NCBI GenBank assembly: GCA_033032865.1
Contig: JAWHQI010000523.1
Span: 496,001 to 560,000 of the forward strand
Reading direction: 5' to 3'
Length of the DNA: 64,000 nt
Source of the DNA: Dactylorhiza incarnata
Taxonomy: Eukaryota; Streptophyta; Magnoliopsida; Asparagales; Orchidaceae
Part shown: one piece after another, positions 19,690 through 33,400 of the stretch
How the letters are laid out: every line of letters begins with the position of its first letter
Position numbering within the stretch: position 1 is the stretch's first letter
Notes under the pieces: generated by a model
The model's database searches: none
Told to the model about the DNA's origin: nothing
What the model saw: only the letters and a program-made list of their open reading frames with translations
Program-made: the position numbers and the translations under genes

Positions 19690-21988
19690 TCACTCCCGAG
19701 CCACCTTTGGGTTGCTTCTAACCCGATACTGCTTTCCTTCGGCAGCGAACTTGAGGGCAAGGTGAAAGGTGGACACTACTGCCCTATACGCATTGAGAAT
19801 CGGCCTCCCGAAGATAGCGCAGTAGTTGCTCGGGGCATCTACTACCACGAAATTGATCAACTTTATTACTCCTCCAAGAGAGACCAGGAGCTTTACTGAA
19901 CCCTCTACTTCCTTCTTCTCCCCAGAAAAACCGTAGAGGGGCCCGTCGGTGGAAAGCAAATGCTTTCCGGTCTTCAGGGTCTCGAAAGTCGGGCGGAAAA
20001 GGAGATTGACGGAGCTGCCGGTATCAATCAGAATCTTGTGGACTGTATAATTTTCGATGACGGCCTTGATGACCACCGCATCGTCGAAAGGATTGGCATT
20101 GGGGGGAAGATCATCTTGACCAAAGGTGACAATAGTGCTTTCGGGAGGAGAACTTGAGGTGGTTGCCACTTCCTGCTTTAAAACTCTCGCGATGCTGGAT
20201 TTGCGAGAGGATTCCGCTCCAGCTCCTCCATGAATACAATAGATGTCCCCTAAGGGGCCCACATCATTGACTTCGACGCATTCGGTAGAAGGATGGATGT
20301 CACCATAGCAGCCGGCGTATTCGACGTCGGCGCATTCCCAAGTCACTTCTACTGTTTCCTTCTCCTTTTTCTTCTCGGTGATTGGCTCAGCAGTTGTCTC
20401 TTTCCGAACTAGACCCCAGAGCTTTCCTTCTCCAAGGAGTCTCTCTATAAGCAAACGAAGAGCTCGACAGTCTTCGGTTAGATGTCCCCCTTCTTTATGA
20501 TATTCACAATAAAGGTTCGGATTTCGACTGCGGATATCCGACTTCAGAGGAGCAGGCCTTTTGAAATCTGGCCTCCTCTGCAGAATCTGGACCAGTTCGT
20601 TCATGGTGACGTTTAGGGGAGTGAATGACTCTTGCGAGTCATCATATTGAGTGGATGGAATGACTGGAGGTGGCTGCGCGGCATATTGTTGTAAGTATAC
20701 CGGCATGATTTGCGGAAGGGGAGCGGATGGAGCGGGAGCGACGGCCAACGGTGGTTTCTGATCTTGAAACCGCAGATGGCTCAGAAATGGTTGCTTATTT
20801 TTGTAGTTTCTCCCCCTTTGGGAACGGGGTTCAAAGTGGGACTGATTCGATGGCGGATGATGGAAGGATGGATTTGACTGCTCCTTGTCGCTTACCAGCT
20901 TCGCGACGTAGTCCGGATTGCTCTTCTCTCCCATGATAAACATATTTTCCAAACTTATCATTTCCTGATAAGTCTTAGGCTCCCTTATATTTGCTTCGAA
21001 TTTTAGGGGGCCCTCTCTTAGGCCATTGATGAGGGCAAACCCTATACAGCTCCGGATCCACATTTTGGACTTCCATGATCTCTTTCTAGAAGCGGTCTAC
21101 AAAACGAGCCCACGTCTCGTCTTCCCGTTGTTTTATATCGAAAAGGGCCGCCTGGCCACTCTTTCTTTTCCTTGAGGTAGAGAATCTCAGCAGGAATTCT
21201 CTTCGCAGCTCAGCGAAGCAACGGATCGACCTGGAATGCAAACCGAAAAACCATTCCCTTGCTTGTCCTTCAAAGGAGGTTACAAGAAACTTGCACTTAG
21301 TTGCATCAGTTAAGGTTCTGAGAGCGATGGCTGACTCGAATGCTTGTAAATGAACCGTGGGATCAGTCTCCCCATTGAAAGATGGAAGGCGAGGATCTCT
21401 GAAATTGTTAGGGGATGGTTCCCCTCGGACTTCGTCCACAAAGGGAGAAGTTTCTTCCATATCTTCATATAGAGGAGCTGGATAACAAGTCGCCGGAACT
21501 GCGGCTAGTCGCGTGCAAGCCGCTTGATAAGAGGATCGGGCCGCGACTTCTGGCGGGTAGGAATGACGGGCTGCACCTTCTTGCGGGTAGGAAATGTGGG
21601 CAGCATCTTCTTGCGGGTAGGAAATGTGGGCAGAATGGGAGGCCGCCCCCTGGAAGTCGAGGACCCGAGCCGGTATGCTGTGCGCGGCTTCCTGATAGAA
21701 GTTTTGCCTAGCCGCAAAGCCTTCTTGGTGGGGCTGGAAGTTGGCGGCTTGTGGTAGCAGGTAAGGAGGAGGTGGAGGAGGGACCGGGGTCACCGCCTGG
21801 TTAGCCGCGGCTTGTTGTGGAACTAGCCGCTCAGTTAGCATTGCTAAAGTCTGACTGATCGCTTCAAGTCGCTGATCAGTAGCCCTCTGAGCCCGCTCGG
21901 CTTCTCTCCTTGATTGCTCCAGGGCTTCCCACAAAGAGTCCTCGCTGTGATCGGAGCGGTCTCCAAGGGAGAACTGACAGTCTGACAT
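19690..21988 (-). pseudogene. gag-pro: Gag-protease region of element A, broken
   Basis: Starts ATG at 21988 (MSDCQFSLGDRSDHSED). The N-terminal half has a Gln- and Arg-rich coiled stretch, a proline run and short repeats of the HISYPQE type, then the gag core (DPRLPSFNGETDPTVHLQAFE, REWFFGLHS, LLRFSTSRKRKSGQAALF). TAG at about 21086 replaces the Gln of the conserved RFVDRFQKE block. A 1-base G insertion near 21040 shifts the frame; it resumes at FALINGLREGPLKFE, then the knuckle CEYHKEGGHLTEDC and the aspartic protease motif LIDTGSSVNLL. The frame ends with TGA at about 19690 after SNPKVARE, where related elements commonly read on, so this is probably a further lesion and not a normal gag-pol boundary. 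Confidence 0.88.
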
Positions 21989-22037
21989 TGTGGTGAGGAT
22001 TTCACCGACAATTCGCGAACTGAAGGTCGCGTGTTTC
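21989..22037 (-). other. Short 5' leader of element A
   Basis: 49 bp between the gag ATG and the LTR. The part next to the LTR (plus strand CTGAAGGTCGCGTGTTTC) is identical to the leader start of family C. No canonical TGG primer-binding site is present. Confidence 0.6.
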
Positions 22038-22729
22038 TGTTGAGTCCGAAATCGCACCTCCGAAGGAAATCGGAGGCTGCGGGTTGCCGGTTACTATTTA
22101 GGTGGGAAAAATGGGACCGCTAGCAGCGGTCAAGGCCAGACTTCGCCCGTCACGGCGAATGCCACTCCTGTGACGGGCTTTCCTTTGATTAAAGAAAGAG
22201 TTACAGCGGGTTACAAGTGCAAGCCGGCCGGTCAAGCAGGTCGCAAGACAGGGAACTCGAGTCCGCAGCTCCAACAAGCGAGCTCCTAGATTCGAATGTC
22301 CGTCCCTTGGGAACGTTGCCATCCCCTATTTATAGGCTTGGGGGCCTGCCCGAACGGGCAGGGATAAAATAACCGCCTGCCCGGGTACAGGAGAAACGGG
22401 CAGGCGGTGACGGGATTCAGAAGGGAAAGAGAAGAGAAGCCGCGCGGTTTAGCGGCTTGGGCTTCCGGTCTTTCTTTGGCTTGGCCTGAAGTTGTAGTGA
22501 CCAAGGCGACGTTCCAACCCGGGCGGTCTCATACCAGAGGCCGCGATTTGTCTTTGGGACTTGTCCTTGACTGATCTTCATTCTCTGGAGACGACTTGAT
22601 GGATCAGACCGCCCGGTCTGCGCTGGTTGGTGCTGGATGTCTTTTACTGAGACCGGTCCGGGCGATCTTGAGCTTTAGACCGCCCAGTCTGCGAGTTGTA
22701 TCACTCAGAAGCGGTATCTTGGGTAAACA
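22038..22729 (-). repeat. 5' LTR of element A
   Basis: 692 bp, the same length as the left LTR, with about 13 single-base differences. Minus-strand TATA box CCTATAAATAGG at about 22324-22336; hairpin CCCGTCAC/GTGACGGG at 22145-22178. Followed directly by ATTTT, the right copy of the target duplication (22730-22734). Confidence 0.95.
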
Positions 22730-24269
22730 ATTTTAGTGGTCAATATACAGGGGGTTGCAATGGTGACGAGGGCTCCTCTTGACACATAAACTGTAACAGC
22801 CATAACTTTTGATCTGGTTGTCCAATTTTTGCGCACAACACCTTTTTGGAAAGAGCTCGGAGCCCAGCATCCAATGGAGAGCAAATTTTACCCATCCAAT
22901 TTGTTTAGTGGTCAATATACAATGGGTTTGTAATAATGTATTTAGCTCGAAAGGAGACCTAAGTTTTAAATATCCATAACTTTTTATCCAGTTGTCTGAT
23001 TTTCGCCCACAATACCATTTCGTAATGAGATCGGAGCCCAAAATCCAATGGAGAACAAATTTAACCCATTCAAGGTCGTTTAGAGGTCGATATACAGTGG
23101 GTTGTAGTGGTAATGCGAGATTTAGTTCCAAATGACACATAAATTTCAAAATAAAAGAATTTTAGATGCGGTTTGTAGTCAAAGTGAGAGATTTAGCTCC
23201 AAAAGACACTCAAACTTTATAAGAGCAATAACTTTTGATCCGGTTATCTGCTTTTACCCCAGACAACACCATTTAGGAATGATATCGGAGCACTACATTC
23301 ATTGAAGCACAAGTTTTACCCATTACAGTTCATTTAGTTGTCTATATTGAGCGGGTTGCACTGTTAATGCAAAATGTAGCTCCAAATGACACCTAAACAT
23401 CAAACAGCCATAACTTTTGATCAGGTTGTGTGATTTTTGCCCACAACACCTCTTCGAAATGAGCTCTGAGCCCTACATTCAATGGAGAGAAAGTTTTACC
23501 CAATGTAGTTCATTTAGTGGTCGATATACATTGAGTTGAAGTGGTAATGTGGGATTTAGCTCCAACCTACACCTAAACTTCAAACAGCTATAACTTTAGA
23601 TCCGGATGTCCGGATTTTGCACAAAACACCTTTACGGAAAGAGCTCAGAGCCATACATCCTAAGGAGAATAGGATTTACTCGATCAAGTTCATTTAGTGG
23701 TCGACGTATAGTGGATTGCGGTAGAAATGAGGGAGTTTGTTCCAATTGGCACCTAAACTTCAAACATCCATAACTTTTGATCCGGATGTTTGATTTTTGC
23801 CCACAACGCCTTTTCAGAATGAGATCGGAGCCCTGCATCCATTGGACAACAAGTTTTACCCATTCCAGTTCGTTTTCGGTTGATCTACAGTGGGTTGTAG
23901 GGAAAAATGAAAGATTTAGCTCCAAATGACACTCAAACATTAAACCGCAACGACTTTTGATCCGGTTGCCTGATTTGACCACACAATACCTTTTCGAAAT
24001 GAGCTCGTAGCACTACATTCATTGGACCACAAGTTTTACTCATTCCAGTTCATTTACTTGTCAATATTTAGAGCGTTACAGCGGTAATGCGAGATTTTGC
24101 TCCAAATGACACCTAAACTTCTAACAGGCATAACTTTTAATTTGTATGTTTGATTTTTGCCCACATCACCTTTTCGGAATATGCTCGGAGGCATACATCC
24201 AATGGAGCACAATTATAAACCCTTCCAGCTCATTTTAGTGGTCAATATACATGGGGTTGCAATGGTGAC

Positions 24270-24455
24270 GAGGGCTCCTCTTGACACATAAACTGTAACA
24301 GCCATAACTTTTGATCTGGTTGTCCGATTTTTGCGCACAACACCTTTTTGGAAAGAGCAAGAAGCCCTGCATCCAATGGAGAGCAAATTTTACCCATTCC
24401 AGTTCGTTTGTGGTTGATCTATAGTGGGTTGTAGGGAAAAAGAGAGATTTAGCTC
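24270..24455. repeat. Hybrid m7/m4 satellite monomer
   Basis: Begins as m7 (CTCCTCTTGACACATAAACT) and switches near 24400 at TTTTACCCA to the m4 ending (TTCCAGTTCGTTTG), then m5, m6 and m7 follow again. This is the product of unequal exchange between non-equivalent monomers and adds about 530 bp to the unit. Confidence 0.8.
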
Positions 24456-27400
24456 CAAATGACACTCAATCATTAAACCGCAACGACTTTTGATCTGGTT
24501 GCCTGATTTGACCACACAACACCTTTTCAAAATGAGCTCGTAGCACTACATTCATTGGAGCACAAGTTTTACCCATTCCAGTTCATTTAGTTGTCAATAT
24601 TTAGAGCGTTGCAGCGGTAATGCGAAATTTCGCTCCAAATGACACCTAAACTTCTAACAGGCATAACTTTGGATTTGTATGTTTGATTTTTGCCCACATC
24701 ACCTTTTCGGAATATGCTTGTAAGCATACATCTAATGAAGCACAATTATAAACCCTTCCAGCTCATTTTAGTGGTCAATATACAGGGGGTTGAAATGGTG
24801 ACGAGGGCTCCTCTTGACACATAAACTGTAACAGCCATAACTTTTGATCCGGTTGTCCGATTTTTGCGCACAACACCTTTTTGGAAAGAGCTCGGAACCC
24901 TGCATCTAATGGAGAGCAAATTTTACCCATCCAGTTTGTTTAGTGGTCAATATACAGCGGGTTTGTAATAATGTATTTAGCTCGAAAGGAGACCTAAGCT
25001 TTAAAGATCCATAACTTTTTATCCAGTTGTCCGATTTTCGCCCACAATACCTTTTCGTAATGAGTTCGGAGCCCAAAATCCAATGGAGAACGAATTTAAC
25101 CCATTCAAGGTCGTTTAGAGGTCGATATACAGTGGGTTGTAGTGGTAATGCAAGATTTAGTTTCAAATGACACATAAATTTCAAAATGAAAGAATTTTAG
25201 ATGCGGTTTGTAGTCAAAGTGAGAGATTTAGATCCAAATGACACTGAAACTTTAAAAGAGCAATAACTTTTGATCCGGTTGTTTGATTTTACCCCATACA
25301 ACACCATTTAGGAATGATATCGGAGCCCTACATTCATTGAAGCACAAGTTTTACACATTACAGTTCATTTAGTTGTCTATATTGAGCGGGTTGCACTGTT
25401 AATGCAAAATGTTGCTCCAAATGACACCTAAACATCAAACAGCCATAACTTTTGATCAGGTTGTGTGATTTTTGCCCACAACACCTCTTCGAAATGAGCC
25501 CTGAGCCCTACATTCAATGGAGAGCAAGTTTTACCCAATGTAGTTCATTTAGTGGTCGATATACATTGAGTTGGTAATGTGGGATTTAGCTCCAACCTAC
25601 ACCTAAACTTCAAACAACTATAACTTTAGATCCAGATGTATAGCTCAGAACCATACATCCTAAGGAGAATAGGATTTACTCGATCAAGTTCATTTAGTGG
25701 TCGACGTATGGTGGATTGCGGTAGAAATGAGTGAGTTTGCTCCAATTGGCACCTAAACTTCAAACATCCATAACTTTTTATCCGGTTGTGTGAGTTTTTC
25801 CCACAACGCCTTTTCAGAATGAGATCGGAGCCCTGCATCCATTGGACAACAAGTTTTACCCATTCCAGTTCGTTTGCGGTTGATCTACAGTGGGTTGTAT
25901 GGAAAAATGAGAGATTTAACTCCAAATGACACTCAAACATTAAAACGCAATGACTTTTGATCCGGTTGCCTGATTTGACAACACAACACCTTTTAGAAAT
26001 GAGCTCGTAGCACTACATTCATTGGAGCACAAGTTTACCCATTCCAGTTCATTTAGTTGTCAATATTTAGAGCGCTGCAGCGGTAATGCGAAATTTCGCT
26101 CCAAATGTCACCTAAACTTCTAACATGCATAACTTTGGATTTGTATGTTTGATTTTTGCCCCCATCACCTTTTCGGAATATGCTCGGAAGCATACATCCA
26201 ATGGAGCACAATTATAAACCCTTCCAGCTCATTTTAGTTGTCAATATACAGGGGGTTGCAATGGTGACGAGGCCTCCTCTTGACACATAAACTGTAACAG
26301 CCATAACTTTTGATCTGGTTGTCCGATTTTTGCGCACAACACCTTTTTGGAAAGAGCTCGGAGCCCTTTATCCAATGGAGAGCAAATTTTACCCATCCAG
26401 TTTGTTTAATGGTCAATATACAGCGGGTTTGTAATAATGTATTTAGCTCGAAAGGAGACCTAAGCTTTAAAGATCTATAACTTTTTATCCAGTTGTCTGA
26501 TTTTCGCCCACAATACCTTTTCGTAATGAGATCGGAGCCCAAAATCTAATGGAGAACAAATTTAACCCATTCAAGGTCGTTTAGAGGTCGATATACAGTG
26601 GGTTGTAGTGGTAATGCGAGATTTAGTTCCAAATGACACATAAATTTCAAAATGAAAGAATTTTAGATGTGGTTTGTAGTCAAAGTGAGAGATTTAGCTC
26701 CAAATGACACTCAAACTTTAAAAGAGCAATAACTTTTGATCCGGTTGTCTGATTTTACCCCATACAACACCATTTAGGAATGATATCGGAGCCCTACATT
26801 CATTGAAGCACAAGCTTTACCCATTACAGTTCATTTAGTTGCCTATATTGAGCGGGTTGCACTATTAATGCATTATGTAGCTCCAAATGACACCTAAACA
26901 TCAAACAGCCATAACTTTTGATCAGGTTGTGTGATTTTTGCCCACAACACCTCTTCGAAATGAGCCCTGAGCCTTACATTCAATGGAGAGCAAGTTTTAC
27001 CCAATGTAGTTCATTTAGTGGTCGATATACATTGAATTGAAGTGGTAATGTGGGATTTATCTCAACCTACACCAAAACTTCAAACATCTATAACTTTAGA
27101 TCCGGATGTCCTGATTTTGCACAAAAAACCTTTTCGGAAAGAGCTCAGAGCCATACATCCTATGGAGAATAGGATTTACTCGATCAAGTTCATTTAGTGG
27201 TCGACTTATAGTGGATTGAGGTAGAAATGAGGGAGTTTGCTTCAATTGGCACATAAACTTCAAACATCCATAATTTTTGATCCAGTTGTTTGATTTTTGC
27301 CCACAACGCCTTTTCAGAATGAGATCGGAGCCCTGCATCCATTGGACAACAAGTTTTACCCATTCCAGTTCGGTTGCGGTTGATCTACAATGGGTTGTAG

Positions 27401-30400
27401 GGAAAAATAGGAGATTTAGCTCCAAATGACACCCAAACATTAAACCGCAATGACTTTTGATCTGGTTGCCTGATTTGACCACACAACACCTTTTCGAAAT
27501 GAGCTCGTAGCACTACATTCATTGGAGCACAAGTTTTACCCATTCCGGTTCATTTAGTTGTCAATATTTAGAGCGTTGCAGCGGTAATGCGAAATTTCGC
27601 TCCAAATGACACCTAAACTTCTAACATGCATTACTTTTGATTTGTATGTTTGATTTTTGCCCACATCACCTTTTCGGAATATGCTCGGAGGCATACATCC
27701 AATGGAGCACAATTATAAACCCTTCCAGCTCATTTTAGTGGTCAATATACAGGGGGTTGCAATGGTTACGAGGGCTCCTCTTGACACATAAACTGTAACA
27801 GCCATAACTTTTGATCTGTTTGTCCGATTTTTGCGCACAACACCTTTTTGTAAAGAGCTCAGAGCCCTGCATCCAATGGAGAGCAAATTTTACCCATTCA
27901 GTTTGTTTAGTGGTCAATATATAGCGGGTTTGTAATAATTTATTTAGCTCGAAAGGAGACCTAAGCTTTAAAGATCCATAACTTTTTATCCAGTTGTCCG
28001 ATTTTCGCCCGCAATACCTTTTCGTAATGAGATCGGAGCCCAAAATCCAATGGAGAACGAATTTAACCCATTCAAGGTCGTTTAGAGGTCGATATACAGT
28101 GGGTTGTAGTGGTAATGCGAGATTTAGTTCCAAATGACACAAAAATTTCAAAATGAAAGAATTTTAAATGTGGTTTGTAGTCAAAGTGAGAGATTTAGCT
28201 CCAAATGACACTCAAACTTTAAAAGAGCAATAACTTTTGATCCGGTTGTCTGATTTTACCCCATACAATACCATTTAGGAATGATATCGGAGCCCTACAT
28301 TCATTGAAGCACAAGTTTTACCCATTACAGTTCATTTAGTTGTCTATATTGAGTGGGTTGCACTGTTAATGCAAAATGTAGCTCCAAATGACACCTAAAC
28401 ATCATACAACCATAACTTTTGATCAGGTTGTGTGATTTTTGCCCACAACACCTCTTCGAAATGAGCCCTGAGCCCTAGATTCAATGGAGAGCAAGTTTTA
28501 CCCAATGTAGTTCATTTAGTGGTCGATATATATTGAGTTGGTAATGTGGGATTTAGCTCCAACCTACACCTAAACTTCAAACATCTATAACTTTAGATCC
28601 GGATGTCCGTATTTTGCACAAAACTCCTTTTCGGAAAGAGCTCAGAGCCATACATCCTAAGGAGAATAGGATTTACTCGATCAAGTTCATTTAGTGGTCG
28701 ACGTATAGTGGATTGCGGTAGAAATGAGGGAGTTTGCTTCAATTGGCACCTAAACTTCAAACATCCATAACTTTTGATCCGGTTGTTTGATTTTTGCCCA
28801 CAACGCCTTTTCAGAATGAGATCGGAGCCCTGCATCCATTGGACAACAAGTTTTATCCATTCCAGTTCGTTTTCGGTTGATCTACAGTGGGTTGTAGGGA
28901 AAAATGAGAGATTTAACTCCAAATGACACTCAAACATTAAACTGCAACGTCTTTTGATCCGGTTGCCTGATTTGACCACAAAACACATTTTAGAAATGAG
29001 CTCGTAGCACTACATTCATTGGAGCACAAGTTTTACCCATTCCAGTTCATTTAGTTGTCAATATTTAGAGCGTTGCTGCGGTAATGCGAAATTTCGCTCC
29101 AAATGTCACCTAAACTTCAAACAGACATAACTTTGGATTTGTATGTTTGATTTTTGCCCACATCACCTTTTCGGAATATGCTCGGAAGCATACATCCAAT
29201 GGAGCACAATTATAAACCCTTCCAGCTCATTTTAGTGGTCAATATACAGGGGGTTGCAATGGTGACGAGGGCTCCACTTGACACATAAACTGTAACAGCC
29301 ATAACTTTTGATCTGGTTGTCTGATTTTTGCGCACAACACCTTTTTAGAAAGAGCTCGGAACCCTTTATCCAATGGAGAGCAAATTTTACCCATCCAGTT
29401 TGTTTAGTGGTCAATATACAGCGGGTTTGTAATAATGTATTTAGCTCGAAAGGAGACCTAAGCTTTAAAGATCCATAACTTTTTATCCAGTTGTCTGATT
29501 TTCGCCCACAATACCTTTTCGTAATGAGATCGGAGCCCAAAATCCAATGGAGAACAAATTTAACCCATTCAAGGTCGTTTAGAGGTCGATATACAGTGGG
29601 TTGTAGTGGTAATGCGAGATTTAGTTCCAAATGACACATAAATTTCAAAATGAAAGAATTTTAGATGCGGTTTTTAGTGAAAGTGAGAGATTTAGCTCCA
29701 AATGACACTCAAACTTCAAAAGAGCAATAACTTTTGATCCGGTTGTCTGATTTTACGCCATACAACACCATTTAGGAATGATATCAGAGCCATACATTCA
29801 TTGAAGCACAAGTTTTACCCATTACAGTCCATTTAGTTGTCTATATTGAGCGGGTTGCACTGTTAATGCAAAATGTAGCTCCAAATGACACCTAAACATC
29901 AAACAGCCATAACTTTTGATCAGGTTGTGTGATTTTTGCCCACAACACCTCTTCGAAATGAGCCCTGAGCCCTACATTCAATGGAGAGCAAGTTTTACCC
30001 AATGTAGTTCATTTAGTGGTCGATATACATTGAGTTGAAGTGGTAATGTGGTGTTAAGCTCCAACCTACACCTAAACTTCAAACATCTATAACTTTTGAT
30101 CCGGATGTCCGGATTTTGCACAAAACACCTTTTCGGAAAGAGCTCAGAGCCATACATCCTAACGAGAACAGGATTTACTCGATCAAGTTCATTTAGTGGT
30201 CGACGTATGGTGGATTGCGGTAGAAATGAGGGAGTTTGCTCCTATTGGCACATAAACTTCAAACATCCATAACTTTTGATCCGGTTGTTTGATTTTTGCC
30301 CACAACGCCTTTTCAGAATGAGATCGGAGCACTGCATCCATTGGACAACAAGTTTTACCCATTCCAGTTCGTTTGCGGTTGATCTACAGTGGGTTGTAGG

Positions 30401-33400
30401 GATAAATGAGAGATTTAGCTTCAAATGACACTCAAATATTAAACCGCAACGACTTTTGATCCGGTTGCCTGATTTGACCACACAACACCTTTTTGAAATG
30501 AGCTCGTAGCACTACATTCATTGGAGCACAAGTTTTACCCATTCCGGTTCATTTAGTTGTCAATATTTAGAGCGTTACAGCGGTAATGCGAAATTTCGCT
30601 CCAAATGACTCCTAAACTTCTAACAGGCATAACTTTTGATTTGTATGTTTGATTTTTGCCCACATCACCTTTTCGGAATATGCTCGGAGGCATACATCCA
30701 ATGGAGCACAATTATAAACCCTTCCAGCTCATTTTAGTGGTCAATATACAGGGGGTTGCAATGGTGACGAGGGCTCCTCTTGACACATAAACTGTAACAG
30801 CCATAGCTTTTGATCTGGTTGTCCGATTTTTGCGCACAACACCTTTTTGGAAAGAGCTCGGAGCCCTGCATCCAATGGAGAGAAAATTTTACCCATCCAG
30901 TTTTTTAGTGGTCAATATACAGCAGGTTCGTAATAATGTATTTAGCTCGAAAGGAGACCTAAGCTGTAAAGATCCATAAATTTTTATCCAGTTGTCCGAT
31001 TTTCGCCCACAATACCTTTTCGTAATGAGATCGGAGCCCAAAATCCAATGGAGAACGAATTTAACCCATTCAAGGTCGTTTAGAGGTCGATGTACAGTGG
31101 GTTGTAGTGGTAATGCGAGATTTAGTTCCAAATGACACATAAATTTCAAAATGAAAGAATTTTAGATTCGGTTTGTAGTCAAAGTGAGAGATTTAGCTCC
31201 AAATGACACTCAAACTTTAAAAGAGCAATAACTTTTGATCCGGTTGTCTGATTTTACCCCATACAACACCATTGAGGAATGATATCGGATCCCAACATTT
31301 ATTGAAGCACAAGTTTTACCCATTACAGTTCATTTAGTTGTCTATATTGAGCGGGTTGCACTGTTAATGCAAAATGTAGCTCCAAAGGACACCTAAACAT
31401 CAAACAGCCATAACTTTTGATCAGGTTGTGTGATTTTTGCCCACAACACCTCTTCGAAATGAGCCCTGAGCCCTACATTCAATGGAGAGCAAGTTTTACC
31501 CAATGTAGTTCAGTTTGTGGTCGATATACATTGAGTTGAAGTGGTAATGTGGGATTTAGCTCCAACCTACACCTAAACTTCAAACATCTATAACTTTAGA
31601 TCCGGATGTCCGGATTTTGCACAAAACACCTTTTCGGAAAGAGCTCAGAGCCATACATCCTAAGGAGAATAGGATTTACTCGATCAAGTTCATTTAGTGG
31701 TCGACGTATAGTGAAGTGCGGTAGAAATGAGGGAGTTTGCTTCAATTGGCACATAAACTTCAAACATCCATAACTTTTGATTTGGTTGTTTGATTTTTGC
31801 CCAACGCCTATTCAGAATGAGATCGGAGCCCTGCATCCATTGGACAACAAGTTTTACCCATTCCAGTTCGTTTGCGATTGATCTACAGTGGGTTGTATGT
31901 AAAAATGAGAGATTTAGCTCCAAATGACACTCAAACATTAAACCGCAATGACTTTTGATCTGGTTGCCTGATTTGACCACACAACACCTTTTCGAAATGA
32001 GCTCGTGGCACTACATTCATTGGAGCACAAGTTTTACCCATTCCAGTTCATTTAGTTGTCAATATTTAGAGCGTTGCAGCGGTAATGCGAAATTTCGCTC
32101 CAAATGACACCTAAGCTTCTAAAAGGCATAACTTTTGATTTGTATGTTTGATTTTTGCCCACATCACCTTTTCGGAATATGCTCAGAGGCATACATCCAA
32201 TGGAGCACAATTATAAACCCTTCCAGCTCATTTTAGTTGTCAATATACAGGGGGTTGCAATGGTGACGAGGGCTCCTCTAAACACACAAACTGTAACAGC
32301 CATAACTTTTTATCTGGTTGTCCGATTTTTACGCACAACACCTTATTGGAAAGATCTCGGAGCCCTGCATCCAATGGAGAGCAAATTTTATCCATCCAGT
32401 TTGTTTAGTGGTCAATATATAGCGGGTTTGTAATAATGTATTTAGCTCGAAAGGAGACCTAAGTTTTAATGATCCATAACTTTTTATCCGGTTGTCCGAT
32501 TTTCGCCCACAATACCTTTTCGTAATGAGATCAGAGCCCAAAATCCAATGGAGAATGAATTTAACCCATTCAAGGTTGTTTAGAGGTCGATATACAGTGG
32601 GTTGTAGTGGTAATGCGAGATTTAGCTCCAAATGACACATAAATTTCAAAATGAAAGAATTTTAGATGCGGTTTGTAGTGAAAGTGAGAGATTTAGCTCC
32701 AAATGACACTCAAACTTTAAAAGAGCAATAACTTTTGATCCGGTTATCTGATTTTACCCCATACAACACCATTTAGGAATGATATCGGAGCCCTACATTC
32801 ATTAAAGCACAAGTTTTATGCATTACTGTTCATTTAGTTGTCTATATTGAGCGGGTTGCACTGTTAATGCAAAATGTAGCTCCAAATGACACCTAAACAT
32901 CAAACAGCCATAACTTTTAATCAGGTTGTGTGATTTTTGCCCACAACACCTCTTCGAAATGAGCCCTGAGCCCTACATTCAATGGAGAACAAGTTTTACC
33001 CAATGTAGTTCATTTAGTGGTCGATATACAATGAGTTGAAGTGGTAATGTGGGATTTAGCTCCAACCTACACCTAAACTTCAAACAGCTATAACTTTAGA
33101 TCCGGATGTCCGGATTTTGCACAAAACACCTTTTCGGAAATAGCTCAGAGCCATACATCCTAAGGAAAATAGGATTTACTCGATCAAGTTCATTTAGTGG
33201 TCGACGTATGGTGGATAGCGGTAGAAATGAGGGAGTTTGCTCCAATTGGCACCTAAACTTCAAACATCCATAACTTTTGACCCGGTTGTTTGATTTTTGC
33301 CCACAACGCCTTTTCAGAATGAGATCGAAACCCTGCATCCATTGGACAACAAGTTTTATGCATTCCAGTTCGTTTGCGTTTGATCTACAGTGGGTTGTAG

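Larger units (their letters stand above)
2536..22729 (-). mobile_element. Element A: Tat-lineage Ty3/gypsy LTR retrotransposon, decayed, with nested insertions
   Basis: Bounded by two 692-bp LTRs (2536-3227 and 22038-22729) that begin TGTTGAGTC and end GTAAACA on the plus strand. It is flanked by a 5-bp target duplication ATTTT (2531-2535 and 22730-22734) that restores an intact m6 satellite monomer. The element is transcribed on the minus strand: 5' LTR on the right, then leader, gag-protease, RT-RNase H-integrase, spacer, two antisense genes, 3' LTR on the left. About 7.6 kb of the 20.2-kb span is nested foreign sequence (about 5925-13566), which leaves about 12.5 kb of A itself. By eye the LTRs differ at about 13 of 692 sites, 11 of them transitions, so insertion was fairly recent although every gene carries lesions. 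Confidence 0.95.

Noticed and set aside
19654..19693. TGA between gag-protease and pol of element A as a programmed readthrough or splice boundary
   Set aside because: A second in-frame stop lies 12 codons on, and the residues before it (VARE) look like a block that normally continues; several other lesions exist. Simple decay is the better reading, though B's boundary is outside the window.
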